64,000 bases of DNA from Bradyrhizobium archetypum (GCF_013114835.1 NZ_JAAVLW010000001.1:930001-994000), one strand, 5' to 3'. Shown: positions 40,699-54,002, numbered from the stretch's first letter. Notes: generated by a model not told the origin, from the sequence alone. Made by a program: numbers and translations.

Positions 40699-43395
40699 AT
40701 GTTCGACGACCCCTTCGTTTTCTTCACGCTTGTGATTGCGATCGTCGCCCTGATCTTTGCGCGGAAGGCCATGAATCAGGTGGCCGAATTGCGCCAGCGC
40801 CTGGAAGCGATGCAGGCGACGCCGACGGCCGCTCCGGCTATGCCGCCGCCGCTCACGCCATTCGAGGCGTTCGAGCAGAGCCTGCCGCCGGCACCGGGCG
40901 CAACCCCACCGACGCCTCTGCCGATCGCTCCTGACACGGAATCCATCGCGCCCGCTGCCAGCCCGGAGGCGGCCGAACAAGCCGCCGGCGGGGCAGCGCC
41001 GCCACCTCCGCCACAGCCCGACCGCGGCTTCGAGGAAACCGTTGGCACGCGCTGGGTGGTGTGGATCGGAGGCCTGACGCTGGCGCTCGGTGGATTCTTC
41101 ATGGTGCGCTATTCGATCGAGGCCGGTCTGCTCGGCCCCGGCGTGCGCACCATTCTCGGCGGCCTGTTCGCGCTCGCTTTGCTGCTGGCAGGCGAATGGA
41201 CGCGGCGCAAGGAAAGCATTTCCACGATCGACGCGCTGCCGATCGCCAATATCCCGGCCATTCTCACCGCCGCCGGAACGGCAGTGGCGTTTGCCACTAT
41301 CTATGCCGCCTACGCGCTGTATGAATTCCTGGTGCCTGCGACCGCCTTCATCCTGCTCGGGCTGGTGGCGCTCGGCACGCTGGCTGCGGCGCTTTTGCAT
41401 GGGCCGGCGCTCGCCGGCCTCGGCATCGTCGGCGCCTTCGTGACGCCTGTGCTGGTCTCGTCCGGCAAGCCGGACTTCTGGGCGCTCTACATCTATCTTG
41501 CGATCGTTACCGCGGCGGCCTTTGGCCTGGCGCGCGTCAGGCTCTGGCGCTGGCTCGCGGTCACCACGACCGTGTTCGCGCTGCTATGGACGTTCCCCTG
41601 CCTGCAATGCGGCCCCTCGATGGTCGGCCCGCATGCGTTCCACGTCCTCGCCGGCTTCATCCTCGCCGCGCTGCTCGTGGTGTGCGGTTTCTTGTTCGGC
41701 CCGCCCGCCGACCAGGGCGAGCTCGAGCCGATTTCGTCGGGCTCGCTGGCGGCCTATCTGCTCGGCGCGACCCTGATCGTGCTGAACAGCTTTCATGCCG
41801 ACACCGCGATGATCGTGTTTGGCCTGCTGGTCGCTGGCAGCATCGCGGTCGCCTGGCGCAGCGATGCCGCGGCCGGCGCGGTTGGGGCCGCCGCAGCACT
41901 GGTCTTCATCGTATTCGCCGAATGGGCGATTCGCGCCAACCCCGATATGCTGGTGCTGCCCGGCGGTCCGCTGCAAGGCATCGGGCCGAACGCCACGGAC
42001 GAATCGGTGTCGCTGCACCTGATTTCGGCGGCGATCTTCGCGGCAGGCTTTGGTGTGGCGGGATTCCTCGCGCAAGGCCGCTCAACGGGCCCGGTGATAC
42101 CGGTGATCTGGTCGGCCACCGCGGTCTTCACGCCGCTGGCGCTTCTGGTCGCGCTCTATGCGCGCATCGCGCATCTCGATCGCTCGATTCCGTTTGCGAT
42201 TCTCGCGGTACTGCTCGCCGCAGCCTTTGCCGCCGCGACCGAGATCCTCTCCAAGCGCGAGGACCGTCCGGGATTGCAGGCCTCGATTGCGCTGTTTGCG
42301 ACCGGCACCCTTGCAGCGCTGGCATTGGCGCTGACCTTTGCGCTGGAAAAAGGCTGGCTGACGATCGCGCTGGCGCTGATGTCGATGGGCACCGCCTGGA
42401 TTTCGACGCAGCGGCCGATTCCGTTCCTGCGCACGCTCGCGGCCGTCCTCGCCGGCATCGTGGTGCTGCGCATCGGCTACGAGCCGCGCATTGTCGGCCA
42501 AGCCGTCGGCACCACGCCGATCTTTAACTGGCTGTTGTGGGGATACGGCATTCCGGCAGCATCGTTCTGGGTCGGCAGCATTTTGCTGCGCCGCGGCGGC
42601 GATGACGCGCCGCTGCGGACGGTGGAATCGGCAGCGATCCTGTTCACGGTGCTGCTGGCGTTCATGGAAATCCGCCACGCCGTGAACAATGGCGACGTCT
42701 TTCGCCAGAGCGCAGGCCTCACCGAGGTCGCGCTGCAGGTCTGTGTTGCTCTCGCGATGGCGATCGGGCTGGAGCGGCTGCGCGTTCGTACCGGCAGTGT
42801 CATTCACAATGCGGGTGCGATCCTGCTCACGGCGTTTGCCGGCGTCGCGACGCTGTTCGGGCTGCTATTGCTGGAGAACCCGATGCTGCGATGGATCGAT
42901 GTCGGCGGCATCGTCATCAACCTGCTGCTGCTCGGCTACGCCCTGCCCGCGGTGCTCGCGCTGTTATTGTCCTATGCCGTCGCCGGGCGCCGCCCGGTCG
43001 CTTACGCCAACACGATTGCGGCGGCAGCGCTCATTCTCGCGCTTGCCTATGTGACGTTCGAGATCAGGAGAATCTATCACGGCCCGGCGATCGCGGTCGG
43101 CCCGACCACCGGCGCCGAACAGTACACCTATTCGATCGCGTATCTCGCGTTCGGCGTGGCGCTGCTCGGCATCGGCATTGTCTTCAACTCGCAGCGCGCA
43201 CGGCTGGCTTCCGCTGTGGTCATTGGCCTCACGATCCTGAAAGCCTTCCTGATCGACATGTCGACGCTGACCGGCGTCTATCGCGCGCTGTCCTTTATGT
43301 GCCTCGGCCTGGTGCTGGTGGCGATCGGCTGGCTGTACCAGCGCATCCTGTTCCGCAGGCAAGCAGCCCCGCCGGTTGCGCCGGCGGGAAGCTGA
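40699..43395 (+). CDS. DUF2339 polytopic membrane protein
   Basis: An 898-residue inner-membrane protein. A first helix (FVFFTLVIAIVALIFA) is followed by a short coiled coil (MNQVAELRQRLEAMQ), a proline/alanine-rich linker (about 38-110), then TRWVVWIGGLTLALGGFFMV and more than 20 hydrophobic segments. This layout defines DUF2339. GGAGG sits 5 bases before the ATG. It is convergent with the MCP gene with no spacer at all: stop codons are adjacent. Function unknown; a role in envelope or membrane stability is only a suggestion. Confidence 0.9.
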   Translation: MFDDPFVFFTLVIAIVALIFARKAMNQVAELRQRLEAMQATPTAAPAMPPPLTPFEAFEQSLPPAPGATPPTPLPIAPDTESIAPAASPEAAEQAAGGAAPPPPPQPDRGFEETVGTRWVVWIGGLTLALGGFFMVRYSIEAGLLGPGVRTILGGLFALALLLAGEWTRRKESISTIDALPIANIPAILTAAGTAVAFATIYAAYALYEFLVPATAFILLGLVALGTLAAALLHGPALAGLGIVGAFVTPVLVSSGKPDFWALYIYLAIVTAAAFGLARVRLWRWLAVTTTVFALLWTFPCLQCGPSMVGPHAFHVLAGFILAALLVVCGFLFGPPADQGELEPISSGSLAAYLLGATLIVLNSFHADTAMIVFGLLVAGSIAVAWRSDAAAGAVGAAAALVFIVFAEWAIRANPDMLVLPGGPLQGIGPNATDESVSLHLISAAIFAAGFGVAGFLAQGRSTGPVIPVIWSATAVFTPLALLVALYARIAHLDRSIPFAILAVLLAAAFAAATEILSKREDRPGLQASIALFATGTLAALALALTFALEKGWLTIALALMSMGTAWISTQRPIPFLRTLAAVLAGIVVLRIGYEPRIVGQAVGTTPIFNWLLWGYGIPAASFWVGSILLRRGGDDAPLRTVESAAILFTVLLAFMEIRHAVNNGDVFRQSAGLTEVALQVCVALAMAIGLERLRVRTGSVIHNAGAILLTAFAGVATLFGLLLLENPMLRWIDVGGIVINLLLLGYALPAVLALLLSYAVAGRRPVAYANTIAAAALILALAYVTFEIRRIYHGPAIAVGPTTGAEQYTYSIAYLAFGVALLGIGIVFNSQRARLASAVVIGLTILKAFLIDMSTLTGVYRALSFMCLGLVLVAIGWLYQRILFRRQAAPPVAPAGS

Positions 43396-45084
43396 TCAGG
43401 CGGCGCGGACCGACTCGAGAAATTTGGCGACCTCGACCTTGAGCCGGTTGCTGTCGCCCGATAGCAACTGCGCCGCCGAGAGCACATGCGACGAGGCCGT
43501 CTCCGTTTCGGTCGCGCCGCGCTGCACGTCTGTGATGTTGGCGGATACCATCTGGGTGCCTTGCGCCGCCTGCTGCACGTTGCGGGAGATTTCCTGGGTG
43601 GCCGTGCCCTGCTCTTCCACCGCAGCGGCGATCGCCGCGGCGATTTCCGCAAGCTTTTCGATCGTGCCGGATATCTCCTTGATAGCGGAGACGGAGTCCT
43701 CGGTCGCCGCCTGGATGCCGGTGATCTGCTGACCGATCTCCCCGGTTGCCTTCGCAGTCTGTTCGGCCAGTGCTTTCACCTCCGAGGCAACGACTGCGAA
43801 GCCACGGCCGGCCTCACCGGCGCGCGCCGCCTCGATCGTCGCGTTGAGGGCAAGCAGGTTGGTCTGGCCGGCAATGGTGTTGATCAGCTCGATCACGTCG
43901 CCGATACGGGCGGCCGCTTTCGACAACTCGCCAACGCGATCGTTGGTCTTGCCGGCCTGAGCCACCGCATCGCTCGCCATCCGCGCGGATTCCTGCACCT
44001 GCCGGCTGATCTCGTTGACCGAGCATGCCATTTCCTCGGTGGCGGATGCAACCGACTGCACGTTGGTGGAAGCTTCTTCCGAAGCTGAAGCCACGGTGGT
44101 GGCCAGCTCCTGCGCGCGCTCGGCGGTCGAGGTCAGCGTATCAGCGGAAGCCTCGAGCTCGGTCGAGGCTGACGACACGGTTTCGACGATCTCGCCGATC
44201 ATGGCTTCGAAGTCCCGCGTGATCTTGTCGACACGACGGCCGCGCTCGATCTTGGCCTCGGCATCGCGGGCTGCAGCCTCGTCGGCGGCCTTCTTGGCGA
44301 TCAGCGCATCCTTGAACACCTGCAAGGCGTCCGCCATGGCGCCGATTTCGGTCTTCTCGCCGCGGCGTGTCACTTCGGCGGTCAGATCGCCACCGCCGAG
44401 CGCCTGCATCGGCTTCACGATGGAGGCAATTCCGCGCGAGAGGTCGCGGACGAGATAGATTCCCACGCCGACACCGCAGATGACGACGGCGGCGACAATG
44501 CCCAACACGACCCAGAGCGCAAAATTATAGCCGTCCGCGGCCTGCCGGGTCGCGGCATCCGCGCCCCTGTTGTTGAGATCGATAGACTTTTCCAGATATG
44601 AATCGGATTCGGCGGCGATGACCGCAACCTTCTTGGAAATTGCCTCGCTTGCCTCATGCGGAATGCGCCCGATGCTCTGGCGCGACAATTCGATCACTTC
44701 CTGCACGCCGGTCATGTATCTGTCCCAGGCACGCGTCCAGTTCTCGTAGATCGAGCGCTCTTCGGCAGTGGAGATCATCGGCTCGTAAGCCTTGCGATCT
44801 TTCGCGATCCGCTCGAGGATGCCTGCGAGCCGCTTGTCGTTGGCGGCCTTCGCCTCCAGTGTTTCCGCCATGACATGAGCACGGAGCGCTATCCGGAACA
44901 GGTTGATATCCGCGCGCAGTTCGCCAAGTACCCGGACGCTCGGCAGCCAGTTCGAGGCAATTTCCACCGTGTGGGCGTTGATCACCTGCATGCTGCGGAC
45001 CGCCAGCAAGCCCATGCCGGACATCGCGATCAGCATGAATGCAATCACGGCGATGACCTTGGCGCGAATGGATAAAGCGGACAT
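43396..45084 (-). CDS. Methyl-accepting chemotaxis protein
   Basis: A 562-residue transmembrane chemoreceptor. TM1 covers about 7-30, a four-helix-bundle-like periplasmic sensor about 31-185, TM2 (FALWVVLGIVAAVVICGVG) about 190-210, a HAMP domain about 211-265 (IVKPMQALGGGDLTAEV), and a signalling domain to about 555 with the conserved hairpin tip RAGEAGRGFAVVASEVKALA. No C-terminal CheR-docking pentapeptide is seen. No che genes lie nearby, so it feeds a chemosensory cluster elsewhere. Ligand unknown. Confidence 0.95.
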   Translation of the reverse strand: MSALSIRAKVIAVIAFMLIAMSGMGLLAVRSMQVINAHTVEIASNWLPSVRVLGELRADINLFRIALRAHVMAETLEAKAANDKRLAGILERIAKDRKAYEPMISTAEERSIYENWTRAWDRYMTGVQEVIELSRQSIGRIPHEASEAISKKVAVIAAESDSYLEKSIDLNNRGADAATRQAADGYNFALWVVLGIVAAVVICGVGVGIYLVRDLSRGIASIVKPMQALGGGDLTAEVTRRGEKTEIGAMADALQVFKDALIAKKAADEAAARDAEAKIERGRRVDKITRDFEAMIGEIVETVSSASTELEASADTLTSTAERAQELATTVASASEEASTNVQSVASATEEMACSVNEISRQVQESARMASDAVAQAGKTNDRVGELSKAAARIGDVIELINTIAGQTNLLALNATIEAARAGEAGRGFAVVASEVKALAEQTAKATGEIGQQITGIQAATEDSVSAIKEISGTIEKLAEIAAAIAAAVEEQGTATQEISRNVQQAAQGTQMVSANITDVQRGATETETASSHVLSAAQLLSGDSNRLKVEVAKFLESVRAA

Positions 45085-45257
45085 GGCGGGCCCCTTGGCT
45101 TGCTACGGGATAAGGATTGGCGCCGCTAAATCTGAGGAACTGCCGTCAATCTTCGATGCGCCGGGAATATTCGGCAACGGTACGCATCAGCTTCCAAACG
45201 ATAGTTAATTTGCAGGTCCGTAAAATTACCCAGGCACGGGCATAGGCAGGTGAAGCG

Positions 45258-45491
45258 TTAACCTACTGACTCGGCGACAAGACGAATCCTGAAAACCGGC
45301 TTCTTGGCTTCGTCCAAGAGCTCCATCTGCCATTCGGTGTTCTGTTTCAGGCTGCGCGAAAGGCTGCCGAGGAGATTGCCGCAGACCTTTGTCATCTCGG
45401 CCCAGGCAGCCTCGCGGCTTTCAAATTCGGATCCCTGGTCGGACGCGCCCGCGTAGCGGCCGTGACTGATCCGGAAAAAATACAGCGGCAT
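45258..45491 (-). CDS. DUF6894-type small protein (77 aa)
   Basis: A 77-residue protein opening MPLYFFRISHGRYAGASDQG, then a helix REAAWAEMTKVCGNLLGSL and a strand EWQMELLDEAKKPVFRIRLV. This is the third DUF6894-like gene in the window after the coupled pair at 27.8-28.3 kb. It stands alone; function unknown. Confidence 0.75.
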   Translation of the reverse strand: MPLYFFRISHGRYAGASDQGSEFESREAAWAEMTKVCGNLLGSLSRSLKQNTEWQMELLDEAKKPVFRIRLVAESVG

Positions 45492-45720
45492 GATTGATCT
45501 CGTTTATCGGGCCGCCTCCCGGCCTTCCCTGCCGGTCCCCACTTGGAACGAGATTCGCTACCAGGACATGAATGCGCCAGCCCGTATGACTACGGGTTTG
45601 GCGTTCGCTGACAGGGGATGGCGGCTATGGCGCCGGCCGCGCTGTCGGACCGGCGGGGCGCCCAGTCTATGTCGGGTGGCAGCCTGCTTACCCGTTCAGA
45701 CTTAGATGCCGTTTCCGCGA

Positions 45721-46332
45721 TCAATCGGTCGAGCGGCGCAGCTCCGGGGCGCCCTCGGCCTTCGGTTCGGACTTGACCGGCTCAACCTTCGGCTCGGACT
45801 TCACCGGCTCGAGCTTGGCGCTTTCGACCGCAGGCGTCTCGACACGCGCCGTCACCTCGGCACGCGCATCAGCCGCCCCACGCGACTCTTCCTTGCGATG
45901 AAGCGATCGAGGCCGCGCCACGGAGCGCGCCATCAACATCTGCGAGGCACCCTGGTGACGGAAATCGCAATAGGCGAAGCCCATGCCCGACACCGAGCCG
46001 CGGAACGAGCGATCGTCGCGCTTGTCGAGATTGAAGCACGGCTCGAAGGGAAGACCCTTGATCGAGGCGCAAACGGCCTGGCCGCGAATTTGCAGCGTGT
46101 TGCCGGGCAGGCGCACATGGCGGATCGGGCCGGAGCCACTGAACTGGACAGAACCGGCTGCACCGAGATCATCGAGAATGCGGCCGGCGCCACGGGTGCC
46201 ATCGAAACAGGTAAAGGCAAAAACCTTGCCGCTGACAAACCTGCGTGCCTCATCGGCGCTCATCATCCCGGCCATCGCAGGAACGATCGTTGCGACTGCC
46301 GTGACGGCCCCCAGAACCAAACGCGCAAGCAT
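45721..46332 (-). CDS. Secreted hypothetical protein with Lys/Glu/Pro repeat tail (203 aa)
   Basis: A 203-residue exported protein. The signal peptide is MLARLVLGAVTAVATIVPAMA. The mature domain (about 22-140) has four Cys residues in FTCFDGT, VCASI, EPCFN and AYCDF, suggesting two disulphides. The tail holds two tandem EPVKSEPK repeats. GGAG lies 9 bases before the ATG at 46332; a longer frame starting at 46383 would put the signal inside and is rejected. Probably periplasmic or outer-surface; function unknown. Confidence 0.75.
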   Translation of the reverse strand: MLARLVLGAVTAVATIVPAMAGMMSADEARRFVSGKVFAFTCFDGTRGAGRILDDLGAAGSVQFSGSGPIRHVRLPGNTLQIRGQAVCASIKGLPFEPCFNLDKRDDRSFRGSVSGMGFAYCDFRHQGASQMLMARSVARPRSLHRKEESRGAADARAEVTARVETPAVESAKLEPVKSEPKVEPVKSEPKAEGAPELRRSTD

Positions 46333-46491
46333 GCAGCTACTCCAACTTAACAAGAGCGCGGGCGCCCGCCTTGGCTTGAGCATGAGACCGGGACCCCAAT
46401 GTACCGGACCATGCTGCAGGCCTTTACCCGCTGCTTACCATACCAACCGTGGCAACATTGGAGCAGGTTGGTTGGTAAAGTCTGAACGGCG

Positions 46492-47478
46492 TTAGACAAT
46501 TTTTACCACGATTCGACCCCGCACCTGGCCAGCAAGGATCTTCGGGCCCGTTCCAACAACCTGATCGAGCGTGATTTCCTGAGTGATATCAGCAAGTTTC
46601 CGCCTGTCCAAGTCGCTGGCGAGCCGGCTCCAGGCAAGCTGGCGCCGGGGCAGCGGGCACATCACGGAATCGATGCCCAGAAGGCACACTCCGCGTAAAA
46701 TGAACGGGGCGACCGAAGACGGCAGGTCCATGCCCGCGGCGAGGCCGCAGGCGGCGATGGCGCCGCCATACTTCGTCATCGACAGCAGATTGGCCAGCGT
46801 GGTCGATCCGACGCTGTCGACGCCGCCCGCCCAGCGCTCCTTCGCCAGCGGCTTGGCGGCGCCCGTGAGCTCGGCACGGTCGATGACCTCGGCGGCGCCG
46901 AGCCCCTTGAGATAATCGGCCTCCGACATCCGCCCGGTGGACGCGATGACCTGGTAGCCGAGTTTGGAAAGCACGGCGGTGGCGACCGAGCCGACGCCGC
47001 CGGCTGCGCCGGTCACCACGACGGGACCGCTCGCAGGCGTCAGGCCATGCTGCTCCAGCGCCAGCACCGACAGCATCGCAGTGTAGCCGGCGGTGCCGAT
47101 CGCCATCGCTTCACGGGTCGACATTCCATCGGGCAAGCGCACCAGCCAGTCGCCCTTGACGCGCGCTTTTTCGGCATAGGCACCGAGATGCGTCTCACCC
47201 ATGCCCCAGCCGTTGCAGACGACCTTATCGCCGACCTTCCAGTCCGGATGCGAGGATTGCGCGACGGTGCCAGCGAAATCGATGCCGGCAATCATCGGGA
47301 AGCGACGCACCACCGGGGCCTTGCCGGTGACGGCGAGACCATCCTTGTAGTTCAGCGTCGACCACTCGACCGCCACCGTAACGTCGCCCTCCATCAGCTC
47401 GGCTTCGTCGAACTGCGTCAGCGCGGCGGTGGTGCCCTTGTCCGCTTTGTCGATCCTGATGGCCTTGAACGTTCCCAC
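46492..47478 (-). CDS. acuI: NADPH-dependent acryloyl-CoA reductase / quinone oxidoreductase-like (AcuI/YhdH)
   Basis: A 328-residue medium-chain reductase. The Rossmann glycine motif is [13 protein letters not shown] (about 151-163), no zinc-binding Cys pattern is present, and [11 protein letters not shown] with [14 protein letters not shown] are hallmarks of the YhdH/AcuI group. AcuI reduces toxic acryloyl-CoA to propionyl-CoA; other members reduce quinones. Single gene on the minus strand between a secreted protein and an MFS gene. The group is secure; acryloyl-CoA activity is inferred from family. Confidence 0.88.
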   Translation of the reverse strand: MGTFKAIRIDKADKGTTAALTQFDEAELMEGDVTVAVEWSTLNYKDGLAVTGKAPVVRRFPMIAGIDFAGTVAQSSHPDWKVGDKVVCNGWGMGETHLGAYAEKARVKGDWLVRLPDGMSTREAMAIGTAGYTAMLSVLALEQHGLTPASGPVVVTGAAGGVGSVATAVLSKLGYQVIASTGRMSEADYLKGLGAAEVIDRAELTGAAKPLAKERWAGGVDSVGSTTLANLLSMTKYGGAIAACGLAAGMDLPSSVAPFILRGVCLLGIDSVMCPLPRRQLAWSRLASDLDRRKLADITQEITLDQVVGTGPKILAGQVRGRIVVKIV

Positions 47479-47522
47479 GGCAAAACTCCCGGACTGTTCT
47501 ATATCGGGGAGTGTTTACCGCA

Positions 47523-48785
47523 TCAGGCGGGTTGTGCAACCGTCCGCGCGACCGGCCGTTCGACGATCGGCAGATTGATCAGCGCCGACAGCACGCCAAA
47601 CAGGATCGAGAGCCACCAGATCGGCGTGTAGGAGCCGAACTGTTCGAACACGATACCGCCGAGCCAGACACCGAGGAAGCCGCCGACCTGATGGCTGACG
47701 AAGGCAAAGCCATAGAGCGTGGCGAACCATCGCGTGCCGAACATCAGCGCCACCAGCGCCGAGGTTGGCGGCACCGTCGAAAGCCAGGTCAGGCCGGTCG
47801 CGGCGCCGAATACGATCGCCGAGAAGGTGGTGATCGGAAACGAGATGAACGCCATGATCGATAGCGCGCGGGCGAAATAGATCAGCGACAGGATGTAGCG
47901 CTTCGGAAACTTGTTCTGCAGCCAACCGACGCCGAGCGAGCCGATGATGTTGAAGAGGCCGATGGCCGCAACCACCCAGCCGCCGGTCTGCGACGAGACG
48001 CCCCGATCGGCCAGATAGGCCGGCAGATGCACGGTGATAAAGGCAAGCTGGAAGCCGCAGGTGAAGAAGCCGAGCACCAGCAGGACATAGGAGCGATGCC
48101 CGAACGCTTCCGCAAGCGCGGTCTTGAATGATTGTTCGTCCGCGGCAGGGACGGCGGACGGTGTGGCCGACGGCGTCGCGATCGCAAGCGACAGCGGCAC
48201 GATCAGAAGCATGAGAAGCGCAAACACTGTCAGCGCAGCCTGCCAGCCGAAATTGTCGATCATCGCAACGCCGAACGGCGCGAATAGGAACTGGCCGAAC
48301 GAGCCGGCCGCGGTGCCGAAGCCGAGCGCAAGGCCGCGCCGCTCGGGCGGCAAGAGCTTGCTGAATGCGGACAGCACCAGGTTGAACGAACAGCCCGAAA
48401 GACCGAAGCCGATCAGGACGCCGGCGCCGAGATTGAGCGACAACGGCACCGTGGAATAACGCATCAAGAGCAGACCGCCGGCATAGAGCAGCGCACCGAC
48501 GATCATTACCCGCAGGATGCCGAAGCGATCGGCGATGGCGCCGGCAATCGGCTGGCCCAGGCCCCACAGCAGGTTCTGCAGCGCCACCGCAAGGCCGAAT
48601 ACGTCGCGTCCCCAGGCGAACTCGCGGCTCATCGGCTGGACGAAAAAGCCGAGACTTGAGCGCGGTCCGAAACTCAACAAGGCGATCAGGCAGCCGCAGA
48701 TCATGATCACCAGCGGGGTCCGCCAGGTGGCAAGTCCGGAGGCAAGTCCTGAAGATGGCCGAAGGTCGCCGTTCGCTACAACCAT
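47523..48785 (-). CDS. MFS transporter (420 aa)
   Basis: A 12-segment major facilitator. The loop after helix 2 contains GAIADRFGILRVMIVG, and SFGPRSSLGFFVQPMSREFAW near the start is typical of monocarboxylate/oxalate:formate-like carriers. GAGGGA is placed 6 bases before the ATG at 48785; a longer frame to 48989 lacks such a site. It follows acuI in transcription order upstream, gap 44 bases, so they may share a transcript and an organic-acid theme, which is inference. Confidence 0.88.
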   Translation of the reverse strand: MVVANGDLRPSSGLASGLATWRTPLVIMICGCLIALLSFGPRSSLGFFVQPMSREFAWGRDVFGLAVALQNLLWGLGQPIAGAIADRFGILRVMIVGALLYAGGLLLMRYSTVPLSLNLGAGVLIGFGLSGCSFNLVLSAFSKLLPPERRGLALGFGTAAGSFGQFLFAPFGVAMIDNFGWQAALTVFALLMLLIVPLSLAIATPSATPSAVPAADEQSFKTALAEAFGHRSYVLLVLGFFTCGFQLAFITVHLPAYLADRGVSSQTGGWVVAAIGLFNIIGSLGVGWLQNKFPKRYILSLIYFARALSIMAFISFPITTFSAIVFGAATGLTWLSTVPPTSALVALMFGTRWFATLYGFAFVSHQVGGFLGVWLGGIVFEQFGSYTPIWWLSILFGVLSALINLPIVERPVARTVAQPA

Positions 48786-49009
48786 TTGTTTCCCTCGACA
48801 GTCCGCGCCCGGCAAGCCAGGCAAAAGGTTACGGTGAGTTAATGCAGTTGCATGAAATCCCCAAGGGGCGAACAAGAAAAATTTTCCGCTGCAGGGCAGA
48901 TCTGCAAAATTGGCGAGGACAATGAGAGCAATCTCGGAGGCATGGCACCCTTGCGCGCAAGCCTCGGCGGAGGCAATCGAGCGCAACAAACTCCGCTGTC
49001 ATCGGCCGG
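48786..49009. other. Intergenic stretch upstream of the MFS gene
   Basis: About 220 bases between the MFS start and a composite repeat. It should contain the MFS promoter; I could not identify clear -35/-10 boxes, an RNA or a coding frame. Confidence 0.35.
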
Positions 49010-49172
49010 CTTGACCGGGCAACCCAGTACGCCGCGGCCTATCGGATGGATCTCAGCCTTCCGGGCGCACTGGATCCCCGCCTTCGCGGGGATGACGAGT
49101 TGTGGCGGGATGACGTGCGCACGCACTCTCCGCCGTCGTCCCTGCGAACGCAATGCGTTCGCGGGGACGACG
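49010..49172. repeat. Composite intergenic repeat (two families joined)
   Basis: GGCTTGACCGGGCAACCCAGTACGCCGCGG (from 49010) carries the same 16-base core as 36237-36252. It continues with ACTGGATCCCCGCCTTCGCGGGGATGAC and then with CGTCGTCCCTGCGAACGCA (49134-49152), the family seen at 32717, ending in GCGTTCGCGGGGACGACGG. So two dispersed repeats lie head to tail immediately after the SleB-type gene stop. Confidence 0.65.
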
Positions 49173-49180
49173 GAGAGAGC

Positions 49181-50599
49181 TTACCGCTTCGCGCTCGCCT
49201 GCTCGGCCGAGCTTTGCGCGGCTTCCGCCAGCTTGGCGGAGATCGCCGCGGTCTCGGCGGCCGTGCCCCAGCTCGGCGCATCGCTGCCGTTGCCCCAGGC
49301 GCGCGGCCGGTAGAAGGTGTGTACGCCGGTCCTGTACGTCTTCTTCATTTCGTGGACCCAGGACGGGCGCACCCAATAGGCGTGGTAGTGCGTCGACTTG
49401 TCGACTTCCGGCAGCCAGAGCTGGCCCTCGAGCATCGCCTTGGCGATCTTCTTCGCCCGCTCCCACATGTCGGGCTCGCGGATCACATCCTTGTTGTTGT
49501 CGCAGGCGAAGGTGAACTGGCACGCCAGGTGGCGGTGCTTGTTCTGATAGACCACGCCGCACACCGTCTCAGGATATTTGCCGGAGAAGGCGCGGTTCAA
49601 CACCACCTGTGCCACCGCGATCTGGCCCCGCACCGCCTCGCCACGGGCTTCGAAATAGACGGCTTCGGCGAGACATTTCTCCGATCTGGCGCGCGACTTC
49701 TCGTCAAACAGGCCGAGACGTTCGGCCGGCGTCTTGGCGCGCTGATTGTCGGCATTGACCTCGCCTTTCGGCGCGACGCTCTCGCCCATGTCACCGGCGC
49801 GCACCGGACCATCGGCATCGACCGGCAGCGAGGCCATCACCTTCATGTCGGGATCGGCAACTGCGCCAGGCATGACGATAACGGGCTCTTCGCCGGGCTG
49901 CCAGCGCTCGATGTTTTCGGGCGAGCCGAGCGACGAGCCGAAGAACAGGCTCGATGTCTTGAACGAGAAACCATCGCGCGATTGCGCGGACGTGGACGCA
50001 TTCGGCGTGACCTTGACGTCATGCTTCGGTCTGCTTTCGAGCGACAGCGACATATCGAGCGGCGGCGCGCTCAGCGCGGCCTGCAGCTCGGGATCGAGCG
50101 GCGCCGTCTCGGCGGTCTTGGCGCCCCTCACCAATGCATTTGAATTCGCCGGATCCTCGACCGCTGGAGCGCGCTCCGCAGGGACGGTGGTTTCCGCCGG
50201 CACAGGCGGCTTCACGACCAGACGATCGCCCTTCAGCGTACGATCGACCTTGGGAAATTCGGCGGCATGATAACGCGGCGGCGGAGCTGCGAGCGGATTG
50301 CGCGTCACTGATCCTGTGACGTCGATGCCTTGATTGTCGAGGCGGGCGAGCCGGTAGGTTGCGGTTTGCGGCGAGGACGTACCGATCGGCCGGCCAAAGG
50401 AGAATGTCGCGACCTGGATGGCGGTGCCGGCGGACGAGAACACCCGCTTCTGCCAACGCTCGGCGACGCCGGGCTGGCGGGCCAGCAGCGAGGCGATATC
50501 CTGATATCCGATCTCGGTCGGCATCAATGCGAAGATGCAGAGACCGAAGCCGAAGAGCGCGAACCGCGCGCCCTTCGGCTGGTTACGCAACACAAACAT
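49181..50599 (-). CDS. Cell wall hydrolase, SleB type
   Basis: A 472-residue envelope enzyme. A single N-terminal membrane anchor or signal ([17 protein letters not shown]) is followed by a long disordered region (about 60-330, rich in Pro, Ala, Ser) and a C-terminal SleB/hydrolase_2 domain: [20 protein letters not shown] contains the catalytic Glu, then [20 protein letters not shown] and the CQFTFACD segment. The family cuts peptidoglycan as a lytic transglycosylase. I use the ATG at 50599 instead of the TTG at 50614; neither has a good ribosome binding site. Single gene flanked by repeats. Confidence 0.88.
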   Translation of the reverse strand: MFVLRNQPKGARFALFGFGLCIFALMPTEIGYQDIASLLARQPGVAERWQKRVFSSAGTAIQVATFSFGRPIGTSSPQTATYRLARLDNQGIDVTGSVTRNPLAAPPPRYHAAEFPKVDRTLKGDRLVVKPPVPAETTVPAERAPAVEDPANSNALVRGAKTAETAPLDPELQAALSAPPLDMSLSLESRPKHDVKVTPNASTSAQSRDGFSFKTSSLFFGSSLGSPENIERWQPGEEPVIVMPGAVADPDMKVMASLPVDADGPVRAGDMGESVAPKGEVNADNQRAKTPAERLGLFDEKSRARSEKCLAEAVYFEARGEAVRGQIAVAQVVLNRAFSGKYPETVCGVVYQNKHRHLACQFTFACDNNKDVIREPDMWERAKKIAKAMLEGQLWLPEVDKSTHYHAYWVRPSWVHEMKKTYRTGVHTFYRPRAWGNGSDAPSWGTAAETAAISAKLAEAAQSSAEQASAKR

Positions 50600-50857
50600 T
50601 GTACGCTCACGCAACGCTTACACGATCGAACGTCAGTACATCCGTGCAATTCGATCTTTTTTGTTGGTATCGAATTTAGGTTGCCGGGGAGTTAATCGGC
50701 GTGGCGCGTGTGTTACACGCAACACATCGCGTGCTTTTCGTCGAATCCGTCAAAAGTGTTGGTAAACAGGCGCGCGACGAAAGTGGTAAACATCCCCTCA
50801 ACGAGGATGGTGAAGAGAACATTACGCGTGCGAACATGGGAACTCATGTTCCCTCCG
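50600..50857. other. Upstream region of the SleB gene, no gene seen
   Basis: Together with the following repeat and terminator this fills the roughly 420-base space between the SleB gene and ppdK. It contains AT-rich pieces around 50640-50690 and 50750-50800 that fit a promoter on the minus strand. No convincing coding frame. Confidence 0.35.
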
Positions 50858-50943
50858 CGTCATTGCGAGCGAAGCGAAGCAATCCATCGTGCGGCATAAC
50901 GGACAGATGGATTGCTTCGTCGCTTGCGCTCCTCGCAATGACG
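50858..50943. repeat. Palindromic repeat, CGTCATTGCGAG ... CTCGCAATGACG
   Basis: The ends CGTCATTGCGAG and CTCGCAATGACG are perfect inverted repeats, and inside GCGAAGCAATCCATC pairs with GATGGATTGCTTCG. The 86-bp element can fold into one long hairpin. This is a widely known intergenic repeat type in Bradyrhizobium and Rhodopseudomonas; only one copy is in this window. Confidence 0.7.
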
Positions 50944-50961
50944 ACTCTCACGTAGGCAGCA

Positions 50962-50992
50962 AACGAAAATGCCCGGGACAAAGCCCGGGCAT
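50962..50992 (-). terminator. Rho-independent terminator of ppdK
   Basis: On the minus strand, ATGCCCGGG (50984-50992) pairs with CCCGGGCAT (50969-50977) around a 6-base loop, followed by TTTCGTTT. It begins 29 bases after the ppdK stop codon. Confidence 0.85.
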
Positions 50993-51021
50993 CACGTCTA
51001 GTCGGTTATCGTATCGAAATT

Positions 51022-53910
<2,889 letters not shown>

Positions 53911-54002
53911 GGATTCCAGCTATCCGAAAAAGGGGAGAAAGATGCGCGCCTTACACCATTTTGAGGGGTTCCGCGCAAGCCGCGAAACCCCGCTTTCCTG
54001 CG

